Positions 1 to 10,026 are shown, counted from the stretch's first letter. The stretch is DNA of 64,000 nt from Bacteroidota bacterium (GCA_023428695.1 JAEYWY010000012.1:1-64000), one strand, 5' to 3'. The notes: generated by a model from the sequence alone, not told the origin. A program made the numbers and translations.

Positions 1-3000
1 GCTTCGGCACCGGTGAATGTTGTGGTAGACGAAGCACCTGAGGTAGTCGCACATCCTTCAAACCAAACCATCTGCGAAGGAACAAACACAACGATGAGCG
101 TCGACGCAGGTGTGACGGCATCAGCAACCTACCAGTGGCAGGTAAATCGTAACGACGGCGCAGGTTTTGTTGACCTCACCGCTGACGGTGTTCACCAGGA
201 TATCAACACAGCGACGCTTTCAATCAATGGAGCGCCGCTGAGTCACAATGGTTACCTCTATCGTGCAGTGATTACAAGCAGCGGAGTATGTACGGGTAGT
301 TCAATCAGCAACGCGGCTATCCTCACCGTGCGAGAACTTCCCGTCATAGATGTTGGTTTGACTGATGCGTCGCGCTGCCGCGGGGAATCCGTAACATTTT
401 CTGTTGAAGCGCGTGGAACGGGGCTTACTTACCAGTGGCAAAAGGATGGTACTGATATCGGTGGACCGACGACGCTGCCGCAATTAACTTTGTCGAGCGT
501 GACGGTCGCAGACGCCGGCGTTTATACTGTCATCGTATCAGGGGCGTGTACACCTTCCGTTAGCAGCTCCGCTGTGCTCACGGTTCAGGAATTGCCAGTG
601 GTTACCAATACGCATGAACAACTCACCATTGAAATCTGTAGTGGCGAATCATTGACCTTCGTTCCAACATTTTCAATTCCGGGAACTACGTTTACCTGGG
701 AAAGCCAGCAATCTGCTCAGATTACGGGAGGGGTAACGGTCAACGGATCAGACTTCACCACGCAGACACCTGTTAATAACACCAGCGTGCCAGGCATCAT
801 TACCTATAAAGTTACGCCGCGCTTCAATGGATGCGATGGTCCGTCATTCAATTTCGTCGTAACGGTCAAGCCGCTCCCGACAGCCTATGCTGATGATAAA
901 ACTATCTGCAGTGGCAACGATACCAACATTACCCTGACACCGGCACCGAAGAACGTGGCAGGAACAACATTTGACTGGGTAGCCACCCCGTCGAACGTGA
1001 CAGGTGCAGCCGATGGAAATGGAACTTTGCTGAATCAAAACCTCGTTACCGATGTTAATGGGGGCTCAGTGACGTATGCTGTTCGTCCGATGGCAAACGG
1101 ATGTTTCGGACCGATACACAACGTGGTGGTTACGGTTAACCCGATACCTGTTGTCGACGCCGGCGTTGATTTTTCGGTTTGCGAACCTGCAACGGTTACG
1201 CTCACAGGAACAATAGGGGGCAGTGCAGCGTTGGGAACATGGACCGCAGATCCGGCAGCGTCTGGCAGTCTCAGTGGTTCATCTGTATCCGGTACAACGG
1301 TGACCGCGACCTATACCGTCAGTCCTGCTGATTTGAATAAAACATTCAGCTTCTTCCTCGCCAGCGATGATCCCGATGATGTGGGCGGACCGTGTATCGC
1401 TGCCGTTGACGAAGTAAGAGTGACCATTCATGAGCTACCGGAAGTGGCGCTTTCCGAGCTGAAGCCGGAATACGCCGAGAACGATCCCGTTCAGACGCTT
1501 GCGGGATTCCCTACAGCCAATGGCGTGGGCGTGTTCTCCGGTCCCGGTATTATCGGCACATCCAACCAGTTCAATCCTGACTTCGCAGACATTGGTCCAA
1601 ACCTCATCACATATACGTTCACAAGTTCAATCACAGGATGTACGAACAGTGATTCCAAGATCACCATCGTCAATCCCGTTACGGATATTGATTTCGACAT
1701 AGGCGAAAATCCTCGCCGCGCCGTTAATGGCGATCTGTTGATCTGTCAAAATCTCGCTGATCAGCCGATGAACGGATATCCCGCACCAAGTACCGCGCTT
1801 GCCGCATCGTTCGCGAGTGAAGATGGAAAACTTTCATCAACTGACTTGTTCCCTGGTCCCGGCGGTCAGTGGTTCCTCAAGACGGATGGTCTTCTTCCAG
1901 ACGAATACCTAATTAGTTATTCATACACCAACTCACTGGGTGCAACCGAGGTAAAAACGAAAAAACTGGTCGTGTTCGAAGCTCCGACCGCGGTGATCGA
2001 CATGCAGGCCGTCTGTACAGACTCTGATGTGGTGTTCAATCACCTGTCATTCCAGCCTGCCGACGGAGCACCATTCACGTATTTCTGGTCATTTGGCGAG
2101 AATGGAGAAGTGAGTTCGGCTGAGAATCCGCAATATTCGTATCAGACTCCGGGACCGAAGACAGTTACCCTCAGGGTTACAACGTCGACAGGCTGCAGCC
2201 ACACCGACACTGACCTTGTTACGGTAGGTCAGCCACCTGTTGTGACTTTCGAGTACTCGAAACGTTGCAGTGAAGTGCAGGCAACAGAGTTTGTGGACAC
2301 TACACCCGCGAGTCCGTTCTACAATATCGTGCGATACACCTGGGATTTTGGTGATGGCAACACGGTCATTGATGGCGACGCCGGTACATCTATTCCTGCC
2401 GGAACACATGCAGGATCAACAACTGGTATTTACGATGATCCGATTCACCGCTACAGTGCTTTCGGTACGTATCCGGTGACAATGACTGTAACGACGGCAG
2501 AAGGATGTGAGGCTTCAGTGCAACGCAATGCCTATATCCTCGATTATAACATTCCGGATCCGACAACAGCTTATATGGTTGATTTTGAAAGCGGGCCTGC
2601 GGGTTGGGTTGATATTCCCCCGGATGAAGGCGAGAAGAGCTGGCTCCTGGGCACTCCGTTCGGTAACGTAATTAATTCTGCATCATCCGGCTCGAACGCA
2701 TGGTGGACAGGTGGTAACCCGGACGTTGCCGATGCAAACAGTTTCTACTTTAGAAATGAGAACTCAGAAGTATTAGGGCCGTGCCTGGATTTGTCAGCGC
2801 TCAAACGTCCTATGATTAGCCTCCGCTACTGGTCGGACACTCCGCTGGGATACGACGGTGCCGTACTGCAGTACTCTACGAACAGTGGTGTAACCTGGAC
2901 AACGGTAGGTACAGCCGAAGGACAGGGTATCGAATGGTATAACGCGCGTAACATGGCAAGTAACCCGGGCGGTCAGGACAACCATGCATGGTCGGATACG

Positions 3001-4155
3001 ACCCTGGGGTGGCGCACCGCGCGCTTCAGTCTCGACGAAATCAATCCGCTTGAACGTAGCCTTGTTCTTTTCAGGATCGCATTCTCAAGTACAGAGAAGG
3101 GTCGCGGCGGCTCCCGACCAATGGAAGGGTTTGCTTTCGACGATATCTATATTGGGGAGAAGAAGCGGAATGTACTGGTGGAAAACTTTACAAATGCAGT
3201 GGATGCAGCATCACTTCCCGGACGTACCTGGTTCAATAATGAGTATGATCAACAAATGGCGGCCCGCGACTCCGCGGACTTCATCGTGATTCAATATCAT
3301 TTGGCGAACCCTGTATTCGATCAGTTGAATGCCGATAATGAAGTTGATCCGTTCTCACGCGCACAATGGTATGGTGTGGCGAATCCTCCTGCAGCCGTCA
3401 TGGATGGTATTCAGGGAACATACTTTGGGAAGAATTTCGACGGCACCTACAGCCGTATCGATGCGTCTGAGCTTGACCGGCGATCACTGGAGGATCCGTT
3501 GTTCAATATCAACATAATGCTTGATAACACAGCGAACGGACCGCTTACCGGCGAAGTGGATCTTGCGTATACAGGAACAGTTGCATATCCAAATCCGGTG
3601 CTCCTGCACGCCGCCCTTGTCGAAGACGGAATTGGTGGTAACAACCGCAACGTGCTTCGCAAATTTATCTGGGGACCGCAGGGTAAACGGTTGGAAGGTC
3701 CGGTTGCGGTCGGAAACCAGTTCAACGACATCGCCATCAATTTTGACATGAATGCGATCGTTACGAATCCGTCTAATCTCTACCTGATCGTGTTCGTACA
3801 GGATAAGGTCACGAAACGTGTTCTGCAGAGTCGGATTGTGAAAGCGCCGTCCAAGGAATCTGTTATCGTTGGTGTTGAGGATCCGAACGTAAGCGTTCTG
3901 CGTGATCTCAATGTGTATCCGAATCCGGCATCGAAGGTGATCAAGTTTTCGCTTGACAAGATTCTTTCGCACCAGTACTCATGGCGCATCATAGACCAGA
4001 GAGGAGTGACCGTTGCGGACGGATCACTCAATACAGATCTGCGCGATCCGCAGGAGGTTGACATAAGCAATCTCGCGAACGGAATTTACTTCCTTGCCAT
4101 TCAGACGGGAGACAGAGCGGTGTTGTACAGGAAGATCGCCATTATGAATCGATAG
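1..4155 (+). CDS. Large secreted multidomain T9SS protein (PKD/Ig-like), 5' end outside window
   Basis: The frame is open from base 1, so this is the C-terminal ~1384 residues of a larger protein. Successive Ig-like/SprB-type repeats with paired cysteines and YQWQ cores fill residues ~15-650. Two PKD domains follow (~660-850, the second with the YTWDFGDG core), then a choice-of-anchor/MAM-like beta-sandwich (~860-1035) opening with DFESGPAGW. Next is an Omp28/thioredoxin-like segment (~1057-1300) beginning VLVENFTNA. The last ~80 residues are a type A T9SS sorting domain (LNVYPNPAS near the start, NGIYFLAIQTG near the end). Export by T9SS and surface attachment or release, in adhesion or gliding-related roles, follows from family knowledge. 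No catalytic residues were identified. It faces the convergent histidine kinase gene with only 18 bp between them. Confidence 0.88.
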   Translation, partial: ASAPVNVVVDEAPEVVAHPSNQTICEGTNTTMSVDAGVTASATYQWQVNRNDGAGFVDLTADGVHQDINTATLSINGAPLSHNGYLYRAVITSSGVCTGSSISNAAILTVRELPVIDVGLTDASRCRGESVTFSVEARGTGLTYQWQKDGTDIGGPTTLPQLTLSSVTVADAGVYTVIVSGACTPSVSSSAVLTVQELPVVTNTHEQLTIEICSGESLTFVPTFSIPGTTFTWESQQSAQITGGVTVNGSDFTTQTPVNNTSVPGIITYKVTPRFNGCDGPSFNFVVTVKPLPTAYADDKTICSGNDTNITLTPAPKNVAGTTFDWVATPSNVTGAADGNGTLLNQNLVTDVNGGSVTYAVRPMANGCFGPIHNVVVTVNPIPVVDAGVDFSVCEPATVTLTGTIGGSAALGTWTADPAASGSLSGSSVSGTTVTATYTVSPADLNKTFSFFLASDDPDDVGGPCIAAVDEVRVTIHELPEVALSELKPEYAENDPVQTLAGFPTANGVGVFSGPGIIGTSNQFNPDFADIGPNLITYTFTSSITGCTNSDSKITIVNPVTDIDFDIGENPRRAVNGDLLICQNLADQPMNGYPAPSTALAASFASEDGKLSSTDLFPGPGGQWFLKTDGLLPDEYLISYSYTNSLGATEVKTKKLVVFEAPTAVIDMQAVCTDSDVVFNHLSFQPADGAPFTYFWSFGENGEVSSAENPQYSYQTPGPKTVTLRVTTSTGCSHTDTDLVTVGQPPVVTFEYSKRCSEVQATEFVDTTPASPFYNIVRYTWDFGDGNTVIDGDAGTSIPAGTHAGSTTGIYDDPIHRYSAFGTYPVTMTVTTAEGCEASVQRNAYILDYNIPDPTTAYMVDFESGPAGWVDIPPDEGEKSWLLGTPFGNVINSASSGSNAWWTGGNPDVADANSFYFRNENSEVLGPCLDLSALKRPMISLRYWSDTPLGYDGAVLQYSTNSGVTWTTVGTAEGQGIEWYNARNMASNPGGQDNHAWSDTTLGWRTARFSLDEINPLERSLVLFRIAFSSTEKGRGGSRPMEGFAFDDIYIGEKKRNVLVENFTNAVDAASLPGRTWFNNEYDQQMAARDSADFIVIQYHLANPVFDQLNADNEVDPFSRAQWYGVANPPAAVMDGIQGTYFGKNFDGTYSRIDASELDRRSLEDPLFNINIMLDNTANGPLTGEVDLAYTGTVAYPNPVLLHAALVEDGIGGNNRNVLRKFIWGPQGKRLEGPVAVGNQFNDIAINFDMNAIVTNPSNLYLIVFVQDKVTKRVLQSRIVKAPSKESVIVGVEDPNVSVLRDLNVYPNPASKVIKFSLDKILSHQYSWRIIDQRGVTVADGSLNTDLRDPQEVDISNLANGIYFLAIQTGDRAVLYRKIAIMNR

Positions 4156-4173
4156 CCGAATTAAACAGCCTAC

Positions 4174-6099
4174 TTATTGGGCTGCAGGCAGGACTACTTC
4201 CTTCGAGAGTTCGTCAATGACAGCTTCGCAGTTGGCCACAAAATCATCGACCATATCGGCAAGCTGATTCAGACGCGTACCAGCTTTTCCGTTCTCTTCG
4301 ATGAACAGGATTTTCGGACGAAGATGGTCCAGCCCCATCAATGTAAATGATGGTTTGATCTGGTGTGCAAGACGTGAAACCCTGTCCCATGTCTGGGACT
4401 CCGTTGCCGCCCGCATATCCACCAGGATACCCGGAAGCGTCTGGAGGAATGTCGTAATCATCTCATGGATAAACTCCCTGTTGTTTCCAGACACTGACTT
4501 GAGATAATCAAGATTGTACGTTCCGGTTGCCGGTCGCGCAGCTGGTTTTGGTTTCGGTATTCGCGTTGAAGGACGGATCTTCAGATCCTTAAACAGTTTA
4601 TTGTAAAGGTCTTCAGGCGTGAATGGCTTCGGCAGATAATCGTTCATTCCGGCTGCCAGACATTTCTCCACATCGCTGTGAGTCGCGTTGGCGGTAAGCG
4701 CAATGATCGGAACGCGCGCCGATTGATGCATGGCGCGCATCGCTTTGGTAGCTTCGTAGCCATCCATTACGGGCATCTGCACATCCATGAGTACCACATC
4801 ATAAAAGTTGTTCTTCACTTTTTCTATGGCGACGAGCCCGTTTTCTGCGACATCAATCTGACATTGCCAGTTCTTGAGAATACTTTTTGCGTATAGCCTG
4901 TTGATGTCGTTGTCCTCAACCAATAGCACATTCAGCTGTGCCGTGTTTATGTCTTTCAGTTTCGCGGCGGGTTTCTGAACCTGTGTGATCGTTTTTACGC
5001 GTCCGATCTGGTAGGGGATAATAACACTGAACGTAGAACCGACGTGTTCGCGACTCACGACATGAATCTTGCCCTTCTGAAGTTCAACGAGCTGCTTCAC
5101 GATCGTGAGTCCAAGACCGGTGCCACCGTAACGCCGCGTGACGCTGGCATCCGCCTGGCTGAAGCTTTCGAAAATGGTGGTAAGTTTTTCTTCAGGAATG
5201 CCCACGCCGGTGTCGGTTACTTCGATCTTTACCCAGCATGTGCCTCGTATCTCACGGGCCTTCGTACAGTTAATGGTGATGGAACCGTTATGCGTGAACT
5301 TTACGGCATTACTGATGAGGTTGATCAAAACCTGGTTCAGTCTCACCGGGTCGCCAACGAGAATCTTGTTCAGCTTCTCGTCAATAGTCCAGTCCAGCGT
5401 AAGTTTCTTTTCCTTCGCCTGATATGCGAATGTATTGATCAGTGAGGGGAGGAGATCTTTCAGATTGAAAGCAATCTTTTCAAACTTGAGCTTACCGGAT
5501 TCAATGGCGGCAAGGTCAAGGATATCGTTGATGATTACTTTGAGATTTTCTGCCGAGTGCCGAATCGCGTTCAGGTACGTCTCGCGTTCTTCCGGGCTGG
5601 GGTTCTGGCCCAGCAGGTTTGCCATTCCGGCGATGCCGTTGATAGGAGTTCTGATTTCGTGACTGATGTTGGCAAGGAATTGTTCCTTTGCTTTTTGCAG
5701 CCTCAGCAATTCGGCTTCGTCGCGTTTCCGCTGTGTGATATCACGACAGTCAAGAATGAAGCCGTTAATTCCTTCCTTATGTTTGAGGTTGATTGCGTTG
5801 AATTCAAGGAACCTGAAGCTCTTGTCTTTGCACCGGAACTGAAACTCAACCTTTTCGGTATACGCCCGTTTCTGGCTCTGCTTGAATTTGTTCTTCAGAC
5901 TGGTTACCATCGACGGCAGGAGGTAATCGAAAATGTTTCTGCCGATCAGACTTTTTGAGCGGTACCCCAGAGTCTCAAAGGTAGAAGCGTTGTGATAGCA
6001 AATGAGCCCCGAGTAATCGACGATGAAGATGATGTCGGAACCGTCCTCTACGACAGCCTCATAGAACGACCCCTTTTTGACGTATTGCTGAAGGTTCAT
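4174..6099 (-). CDS. PAS hybrid sensor histidine kinase with receiver and HPt domains
   Basis: 641 aa with no membrane segment, so probably cytoplasmic. Order: PAS (~10-125, ending in the PAC-type DITQRKRDE), HisKA with phospho-accepting His147 in FLANISHEIRTP, HATPase_c (N box around Asn264, G1 box DTGVG at 296-300, G2 box GGTGLGL), receiver (~390-505; Asp439 in VVLMDVQMPVMDG, Lys491), and a C-terminal HPt domain with His579 in AHQIKPSF. This is a complete phosphorelay in one chain. It starts 5 bp after the stop of the sigma-54 activator gene on the same strand, so the two are probably co-transcribed and the activator is the likely final phosphoryl acceptor (inference). The input signal is unknown; the PAS domain could bind a small ligand or sense redox state. 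Confidence 0.9.
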   Translation of the reverse strand: MNLQQYVKKGSFYEAVVEDGSDIIFIVDYSGLICYHNASTFETLGYRSKSLIGRNIFDYLLPSMVTSLKNKFKQSQKRAYTEKVEFQFRCKDKSFRFLEFNAINLKHKEGINGFILDCRDITQRKRDEAELLRLQKAKEQFLANISHEIRTPINGIAGMANLLGQNPSPEERETYLNAIRHSAENLKVIINDILDLAAIESGKLKFEKIAFNLKDLLPSLINTFAYQAKEKKLTLDWTIDEKLNKILVGDPVRLNQVLINLISNAVKFTHNGSITINCTKAREIRGTCWVKIEVTDTGVGIPEEKLTTIFESFSQADASVTRRYGGTGLGLTIVKQLVELQKGKIHVVSREHVGSTFSVIIPYQIGRVKTITQVQKPAAKLKDINTAQLNVLLVEDNDINRLYAKSILKNWQCQIDVAENGLVAIEKVKNNFYDVVLMDVQMPVMDGYEATKAMRAMHQSARVPIIALTANATHSDVEKCLAAGMNDYLPKPFTPEDLYNKLFKDLKIRPSTRIPKPKPAARPATGTYNLDYLKSVSGNNREFIHEMITTFLQTLPGILVDMRAATESQTWDRVSRLAHQIKPSFTLMGLDHLRPKILFIEENGKAGTRLNQLADMVDDFVANCEAVIDELSKEVVLPAAQ

Positions 6100-6104
6100 G
6101 ATCG

Positions 6105-7466
6105 TCAGATGCCCAATTCTTCCATTTCCTTAAGATAGCGGTAAAGGGAAGACTTTCCAATGTCGAGGCGTCTCGCGACCTCCAATACGTTGTTTTCGTA
6201 CTTGTTCAGGTAGTGCCGAATGATGCGATACATGAACTCCTGCATGGTCATTTCCTGATACAGGAACGATTCCATACGCGCCGTACTGTTGAAGCTAATA
6301 TCCTGGGGGCGTATTTCCTGCTCCTCAGCCATCACCGCGGCGAGTTCAATTATGGATTTCAGCTCCCTTATATTACCCGGGAAAGGATATTGCAGTAATT
6401 TCTCCTGCGCCTCAGGGCTGATTTTGAATTTGCGCATACCGTTTTCGTTGGCGAACTGATCCAGAAAGTGTTTCGCTATCAGAATCATGTCATTTCCGCG
6501 CTCGCGCAGGGGCGGGAGGTGGATTGGCAAGCCCAGTAACCTGTAATAAAGGTCTTCGCGGAATCTGCCGGCCTTGACTTCCTCCGAAAGATCCTTGTGC
6601 GTAGCAGCAAGTATTCTTACATCAAGTTTGATCACCTGGTTGCCGCCAATGCGGGTAACTTCACGCTCCTGCAGAACACGCAACAGCTTAGCCTGAAGGT
6701 TGGGATCCATTTCGCCGATCTCGTCAAGGAAGATGGTGCCGCCTTCGGCTTCTTCAAACTTACCGATCCGGCGGGTAAGGGCACCGGTAAACGCACCCTT
6801 TTCATGCCCGAACAACTCACTCTCGATAAGGTCTCTGGGGATAGCTGCAATGTTCACCGCGATGAACGCCTTGTTCTTCCGTTTCGAGTTGTAGTGGATG
6901 GCTTTTGCCACGAGCTCCTTTCCGGTTCCGGTCTCACCGGAAATGCTGACGGAGATGTTCGTCTGCACTGCCTTTTCAAGTAGTCCGAAAATACGTTTTA
7001 TCGCCGGGCTGGAGCCGATGATACTTTTTTCGAACTCGTATTTCTCTGAGATTTCTTTCTTGAGATGATTGATTTCGCGAATAAGAGACGTGCGGTTCCG
7101 CGCATTGTTGATCGAATTCAGCAGGCGGTCCTTGGTCTCATGATCCTTGGCGATATAGTCGTAAGCGCCAAGCTTTAACAATTCTACGGCGGTGTGAATT
7201 TTCTCCTGTGCAGAAACAATTATAACGCTGATGTTGGGGTCATGACTTCGGATCTGGGCGAGGACTTTTTCACCCGGCATATCCGGAAGTGAATAATCAA
7301 GCGTGATCACCGCAGGGTTCTTGTACAGATTATCCAGGCAGTCCTTTCCCGAAGTAAAAAATTCCAGTTCATAGTCCGGATTGAGTTCCAGAACATATCG
7401 CAAAAATTTTGTGTAGGCCGGGTCATCTTCCACCACAAAGATTTTGACAGGGTCTTTGTCGTACAT
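6105..7466 (-). CDS. Sigma-54-dependent response regulator (NtrC family)
   Basis: 453 aa from the ATG at 7466. A longer reading back to 7535 adds residues that do not fit a receiver, and the receiver core KIFVVEDD starts just after the chosen Met. Receiver ~8-120 with Asp57 in VITLDYSLPDMPG. AAA+ sigma-54 interaction domain ~145-375 with Walker A GETGTGKE (177-184), the GAFTGA loop that contacts sigma-54 (224-229) and Walker B FLDEIGEM. A C-terminal Fis-type helix-turn-helix covers ~405-453 (VARRLDIGKSSLYRYLKE). It activates RpoN promoters when phosphorylated, which is well established for the family. It is first in a two-gene unit with the hybrid kinase. No clear -24/-12 promoter was found in the window, so its targets may lie elsewhere. 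Confidence 0.93.
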   Translation of the reverse strand: MYDKDPVKIFVVEDDPAYTKFLRYVLELNPDYELEFFTSGKDCLDNLYKNPAVITLDYSLPDMPGEKVLAQIRSHDPNISVIIVSAQEKIHTAVELLKLGAYDYIAKDHETKDRLLNSINNARNRTSLIREINHLKKEISEKYEFEKSIIGSSPAIKRIFGLLEKAVQTNISVSISGETGTGKELVAKAIHYNSKRKNKAFIAVNIAAIPRDLIESELFGHEKGAFTGALTRRIGKFEEAEGGTIFLDEIGEMDPNLQAKLLRVLQEREVTRIGGNQVIKLDVRILAATHKDLSEEVKAGRFREDLYYRLLGLPIHLPPLRERGNDMILIAKHFLDQFANENGMRKFKISPEAQEKLLQYPFPGNIRELKSIIELAAVMAEEQEIRPQDISFNSTARMESFLYQEMTMQEFMYRIIRHYLNKYENNVLEVARRLDIGKSSLYRYLKEMEELGI

Positions 7467-7566
7467 AACATTCGATGTTGCAAACAGTAAATATACATTC
7501 GATTTAGTTGTTATGAAATGGTTATAAATCACCAAATATTACAGAAATTCGGAGGCTAATTCTACA

Positions 7567-8028
7567 GTGGTGAAGGGTGCACTGTCTTTGTTAAACGCGT
7601 CGGAGCGCGAACTGATTTACAAGGGACCGCTACTTGTATGCCTGTTGCTTGCGGGTGCCGATGGTGAGATCGACAACAGGGAAATCAGGATGGCAATGGA
7701 AATGGCGCGCGATCAACACTGGGTGAAATCCAGCCTCCACGGTTTCTTTCAGGAAGTGGCTACCGACTTCGAGGACAAGCTCAAGGTGCTCATGCAGGCC
7801 TATCCGTTACATACCGACAAACGCAACGACGTTATCAGTACCGAATTAAGCGGACTGAACAGTCTTTGGGCGAAACTTGGTAACGAATTTTCCGAAGCAT
7901 ATTACGAAATGCTGCGCTACCTCGCGGAACGGATCGCGGCTTCATCAGGCGGATTCTGGGGAAAGATCACCACGGAAGAGGCAAAGCTGATGAACCTGCC
8001 CATGCTATCCAATCCGGCAAAAAATTAA
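7567..8028 (+). CDS. TerB-like (tellurite-resistance B fold) protein
   Basis: 153 aa, starting at GTG (7567 or the adjacent GTG at 7570). The N-terminal half carries the TerB-type acidic helix signature LLAGADGEIDNREI, expected to form an all-alpha metal-binding-like fold. No signal peptide or membrane segment is visible. TerB-fold proteins occur in stress and membrane-associated complexes, but no specific function can be assigned here. It is divergent from the two-component genes across a 100-bp AT-rich gap and is likely transcribed alone. A second, shorter TerB-like protein lies at 55458-55811. Confidence 0.65.
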   Translation: MVKGALSLLNASERELIYKGPLLVCLLLAGADGEIDNREIRMAMEMARDQHWVKSSLHGFFQEVATDFEDKLKVLMQAYPLHTDKRNDVISTELSGLNSLWAKLGNEFSEAYYEMLRYLAERIAASSGGFWGKITTEEAKLMNLPMLSNPAKN

Positions 8029-8102
8029 TTAGCGATTCTCTTGCCTGCGCTTTTTCCTTAACGCGCATTTTTCATCTTTGCACCGACGATCGTAATCCAA
8101 TT

Positions 8103-8666
8103 ATGCCCTCATATTCCATCGTAAGAAGCGCGGCTATTCCGCTACGTCTTGTCAGCATCATGTGGGGGCTGTTCCTGACTGACTGGCTGCTGCCTTACAT
8201 CCAGCTGAACGCATTTGGAATTATTCCACGTACTGCCTTCGGTATTATTGGCATACTCACTGCTCCGATGCTCCACGGCTCGTTCGCGCACCTGGTTTCG
8301 AACACCATCCCGCTGATGTTTCTCGGGACCGTACTGTTCTATTTCTACTCCGGCATCGCTCAATCGGTTTTTCTGCGGGCGTATTTCTGGACGAACATTC
8401 TCGTCTGGCTTTTCGCGCGCGAGGCAAATCACATCGGTGCAAGCGGGCTGGTCTACGGGATGGCGTTCTTTCTGATATTTTTTGGAATTTTCCGGCGGGA
8501 TTTTATTTCGATTTTTATTTCGATAGTAGTATTGTTGCTATATGGCGGAGTATTCTACGGCGTGCTGCCCAGCGACTCCCGTGTTTCCTGGGAATCGCAC
8601 CTGGGTGGAGCACTCGTTGGAATTTCAACCGCAGTTACATATAGTCGGCAAAAAAAGGTAAGCTGA
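8103..8666 (+). CDS. Rhomboid family intramembrane serine protease
   Basis: 187 aa, nearly all membrane: about six hydrophobic helices. Rhomboid hallmarks are HGSFAHLVSN in the TM2 region, the catalytic serine in GASG (Ser114, TM4) and the catalytic histidine in SHLGG (His166, TM6), forming the Ser-His dyad that cleaves membrane proteins within the bilayer. It is short and lacks cytoplasmic extensions. Its TGA overlaps the ATG of holA (TGATG at 8664-8668), so the two are translationally coupled. A near-consensus -7 element (CATCTTTG, 8073-8080) lies ~20 bp upstream. Substrates are unknown. Confidence 0.85.
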   Translation: MPSYSIVRSAAIPLRLVSIMWGLFLTDWLLPYIQLNAFGIIPRTAFGIIGILTAPMLHGSFAHLVSNTIPLMFLGTVLFYFYSGIAQSVFLRAYFWTNILVWLFAREANHIGASGLVYGMAFFLIFFGIFRRDFISIFISIVVLLLYGGVFYGVLPSDSRVSWESHLGGALVGISTAVTYSRQKKVS

Positions 8667-9688
8667 TGGATGCGAACGTAAGAAAAGTTATGGCAGATCT
8701 GAAGGCACGGCGTTTTGTCCCCGTGTACTTCCTGCAGGGCGAGGAAACTTACTACATAGACCTCATCTCGGATTATATCGAACATCATGCGCTGACGGAT
8801 TCGGAAAAAAGTTTTAACCAGGTTGTCGTCTACGGCAAGGACGCCACGATGGCCACGATACTTACTCACGCACGCCGGTTTCCGATGATGGCTGAACGCC
8901 AGGTCGTCATCGTCAAGGAAGCCCAGGATATTCAGGATCTCGGGAAGGAAACCGGTAGTAAACTACTGCTCGACTATCTTACGAAAGCAGTTCCAAGTAC
9001 CATTCTCGTCTTCTGCCACAAGAACAAGACGCTCGACAAACGCCGCGAACTGGGAAAGAAAATCGATAAGCTCACGGAATGCATCACGACAAAGAAGCCG
9101 TATGACAACCAATTGCCCGAATTCGTGGGAGAGTACGCCAGGGAAAGGAAAATCCAGATTGACGATCGTGGCATTCAGGCGTTGTGCGAATTCGTCGGTA
9201 ATGATCTGCACAGGCTGGCGAACGAACTCGATAAACTCGCAATCGCGCTTACGCCAGGGGAGACCATTACCGCTGAACGCGTGATGAATCAGGTCGGCGT
9301 GAGCAAGGAATACAACATCTTCGAGCTTCAGAGAGCAATCATTCAAAAGGATACTTTGCTTGCAAACAAGATCGTAAACTACTTCGAAAGCAATACACGA
9401 AAGAATCCGGTTATTCCTGTAGTAGCATTTCTTTATTCGTTTTTTAGTAAGCTGTTAGTCGCTTCACAAGCTAAAGATAAGAGTGAAAAGGGATTAGCTA
9501 GTGAACTGAAAGTGAGCCCATATGCAGTTCGCGACTATAGCTTTGCTTTACGTCAATATCCGGTCGACAGCATCATTGCAAACATCAGTTTTCTCAAAGA
9601 AGCTGATCTCAAGTTGAAAGGTGTGAACTCCGGTTCTTCAACGGACGGTCAAGTGATGCGCGAACTCATCTGGCGACTGATTCATTGA
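8666..9688 (+). CDS. holA: DNA polymerase III subunit delta
   Basis: 340 aa, the usual length for HolA. The delta subunit opens the sliding clamp within the clamp-loader complex. Seen: the N-terminal Rossmann-like region with FVPVYFLQGEETYYIDLI replacing the functional P-loop, as expected for delta; a central DNA_pol3_delta domain (LANELDKLAI, YNIFELQRAI); and a helical C-terminal collar domain. It overlaps the rhomboid gene by one base and is followed by a 338-bp gap. This is a housekeeping gene with nothing unusual in the reading frame. Confidence 0.9.
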   Translation: MDANVRKVMADLKARRFVPVYFLQGEETYYIDLISDYIEHHALTDSEKSFNQVVVYGKDATMATILTHARRFPMMAERQVVIVKEAQDIQDLGKETGSKLLLDYLTKAVPSTILVFCHKNKTLDKRRELGKKIDKLTECITTKKPYDNQLPEFVGEYARERKIQIDDRGIQALCEFVGNDLHRLANELDKLAIALTPGETITAERVMNQVGVSKEYNIFELQRAIIQKDTLLANKIVNYFESNTRKNPVIPVVAFLYSFFSKLLVASQAKDKSEKGLASELKVSPYAVRDYSFALRQYPVDSIIANISFLKEADLKLKGVNSGSSTDGQVMRELIWRLIH

Positions 9689-10026
9689 CCCGGATTGCTG
9701 GATCTTCGGATTGACATTTAATCTGCGGTCTTTGTTGCAGAATCGGAATTCTACACGCTATCTTTAAGTCCATGCTTCACAGTATGGATTCACGTGATGT
9801 GAAAACGGATGCTCGTGATGGCAACAACTGCCATGTCAGTATATAAGTGTCCACGTTCTTTGCGCGTTGAATGTCTCCCGGAGTATATCGCCTTCCGGCC
9901 GGCGTTTATCGCCGCTCCGTTTCTCCCCAATGCTGGTACATTTTATGCTCCAATGGCTTTTTTCAGTTGCCGGTTGGCAATAAATTTTTTGCCGGACTGT
10001 TTTAAATCAAAACTTATCTAACACCG
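9689..10026. other. Intergenic gap, no gene supported
   Basis: 338 bp between holA and the TPR gene. A 70-codon open frame inside (9809-10021) has no recognisable domain, sits in ordinary intergenic composition and is not accepted as a gene. A partial -7-like TATCTTTA occurs near 9760. Close to the next gene there is a GGCAA...TTGCC inverted repeat around a T-rich loop (~9976-9993). It could be a weak terminator or a leader structure. Nothing else was recognised. Confidence 0.4.

Noticed and set aside
9809..10021. 70-codon frame before the TPR gene
   Set aside because: No family and no start signal; ordinary intergenic content.
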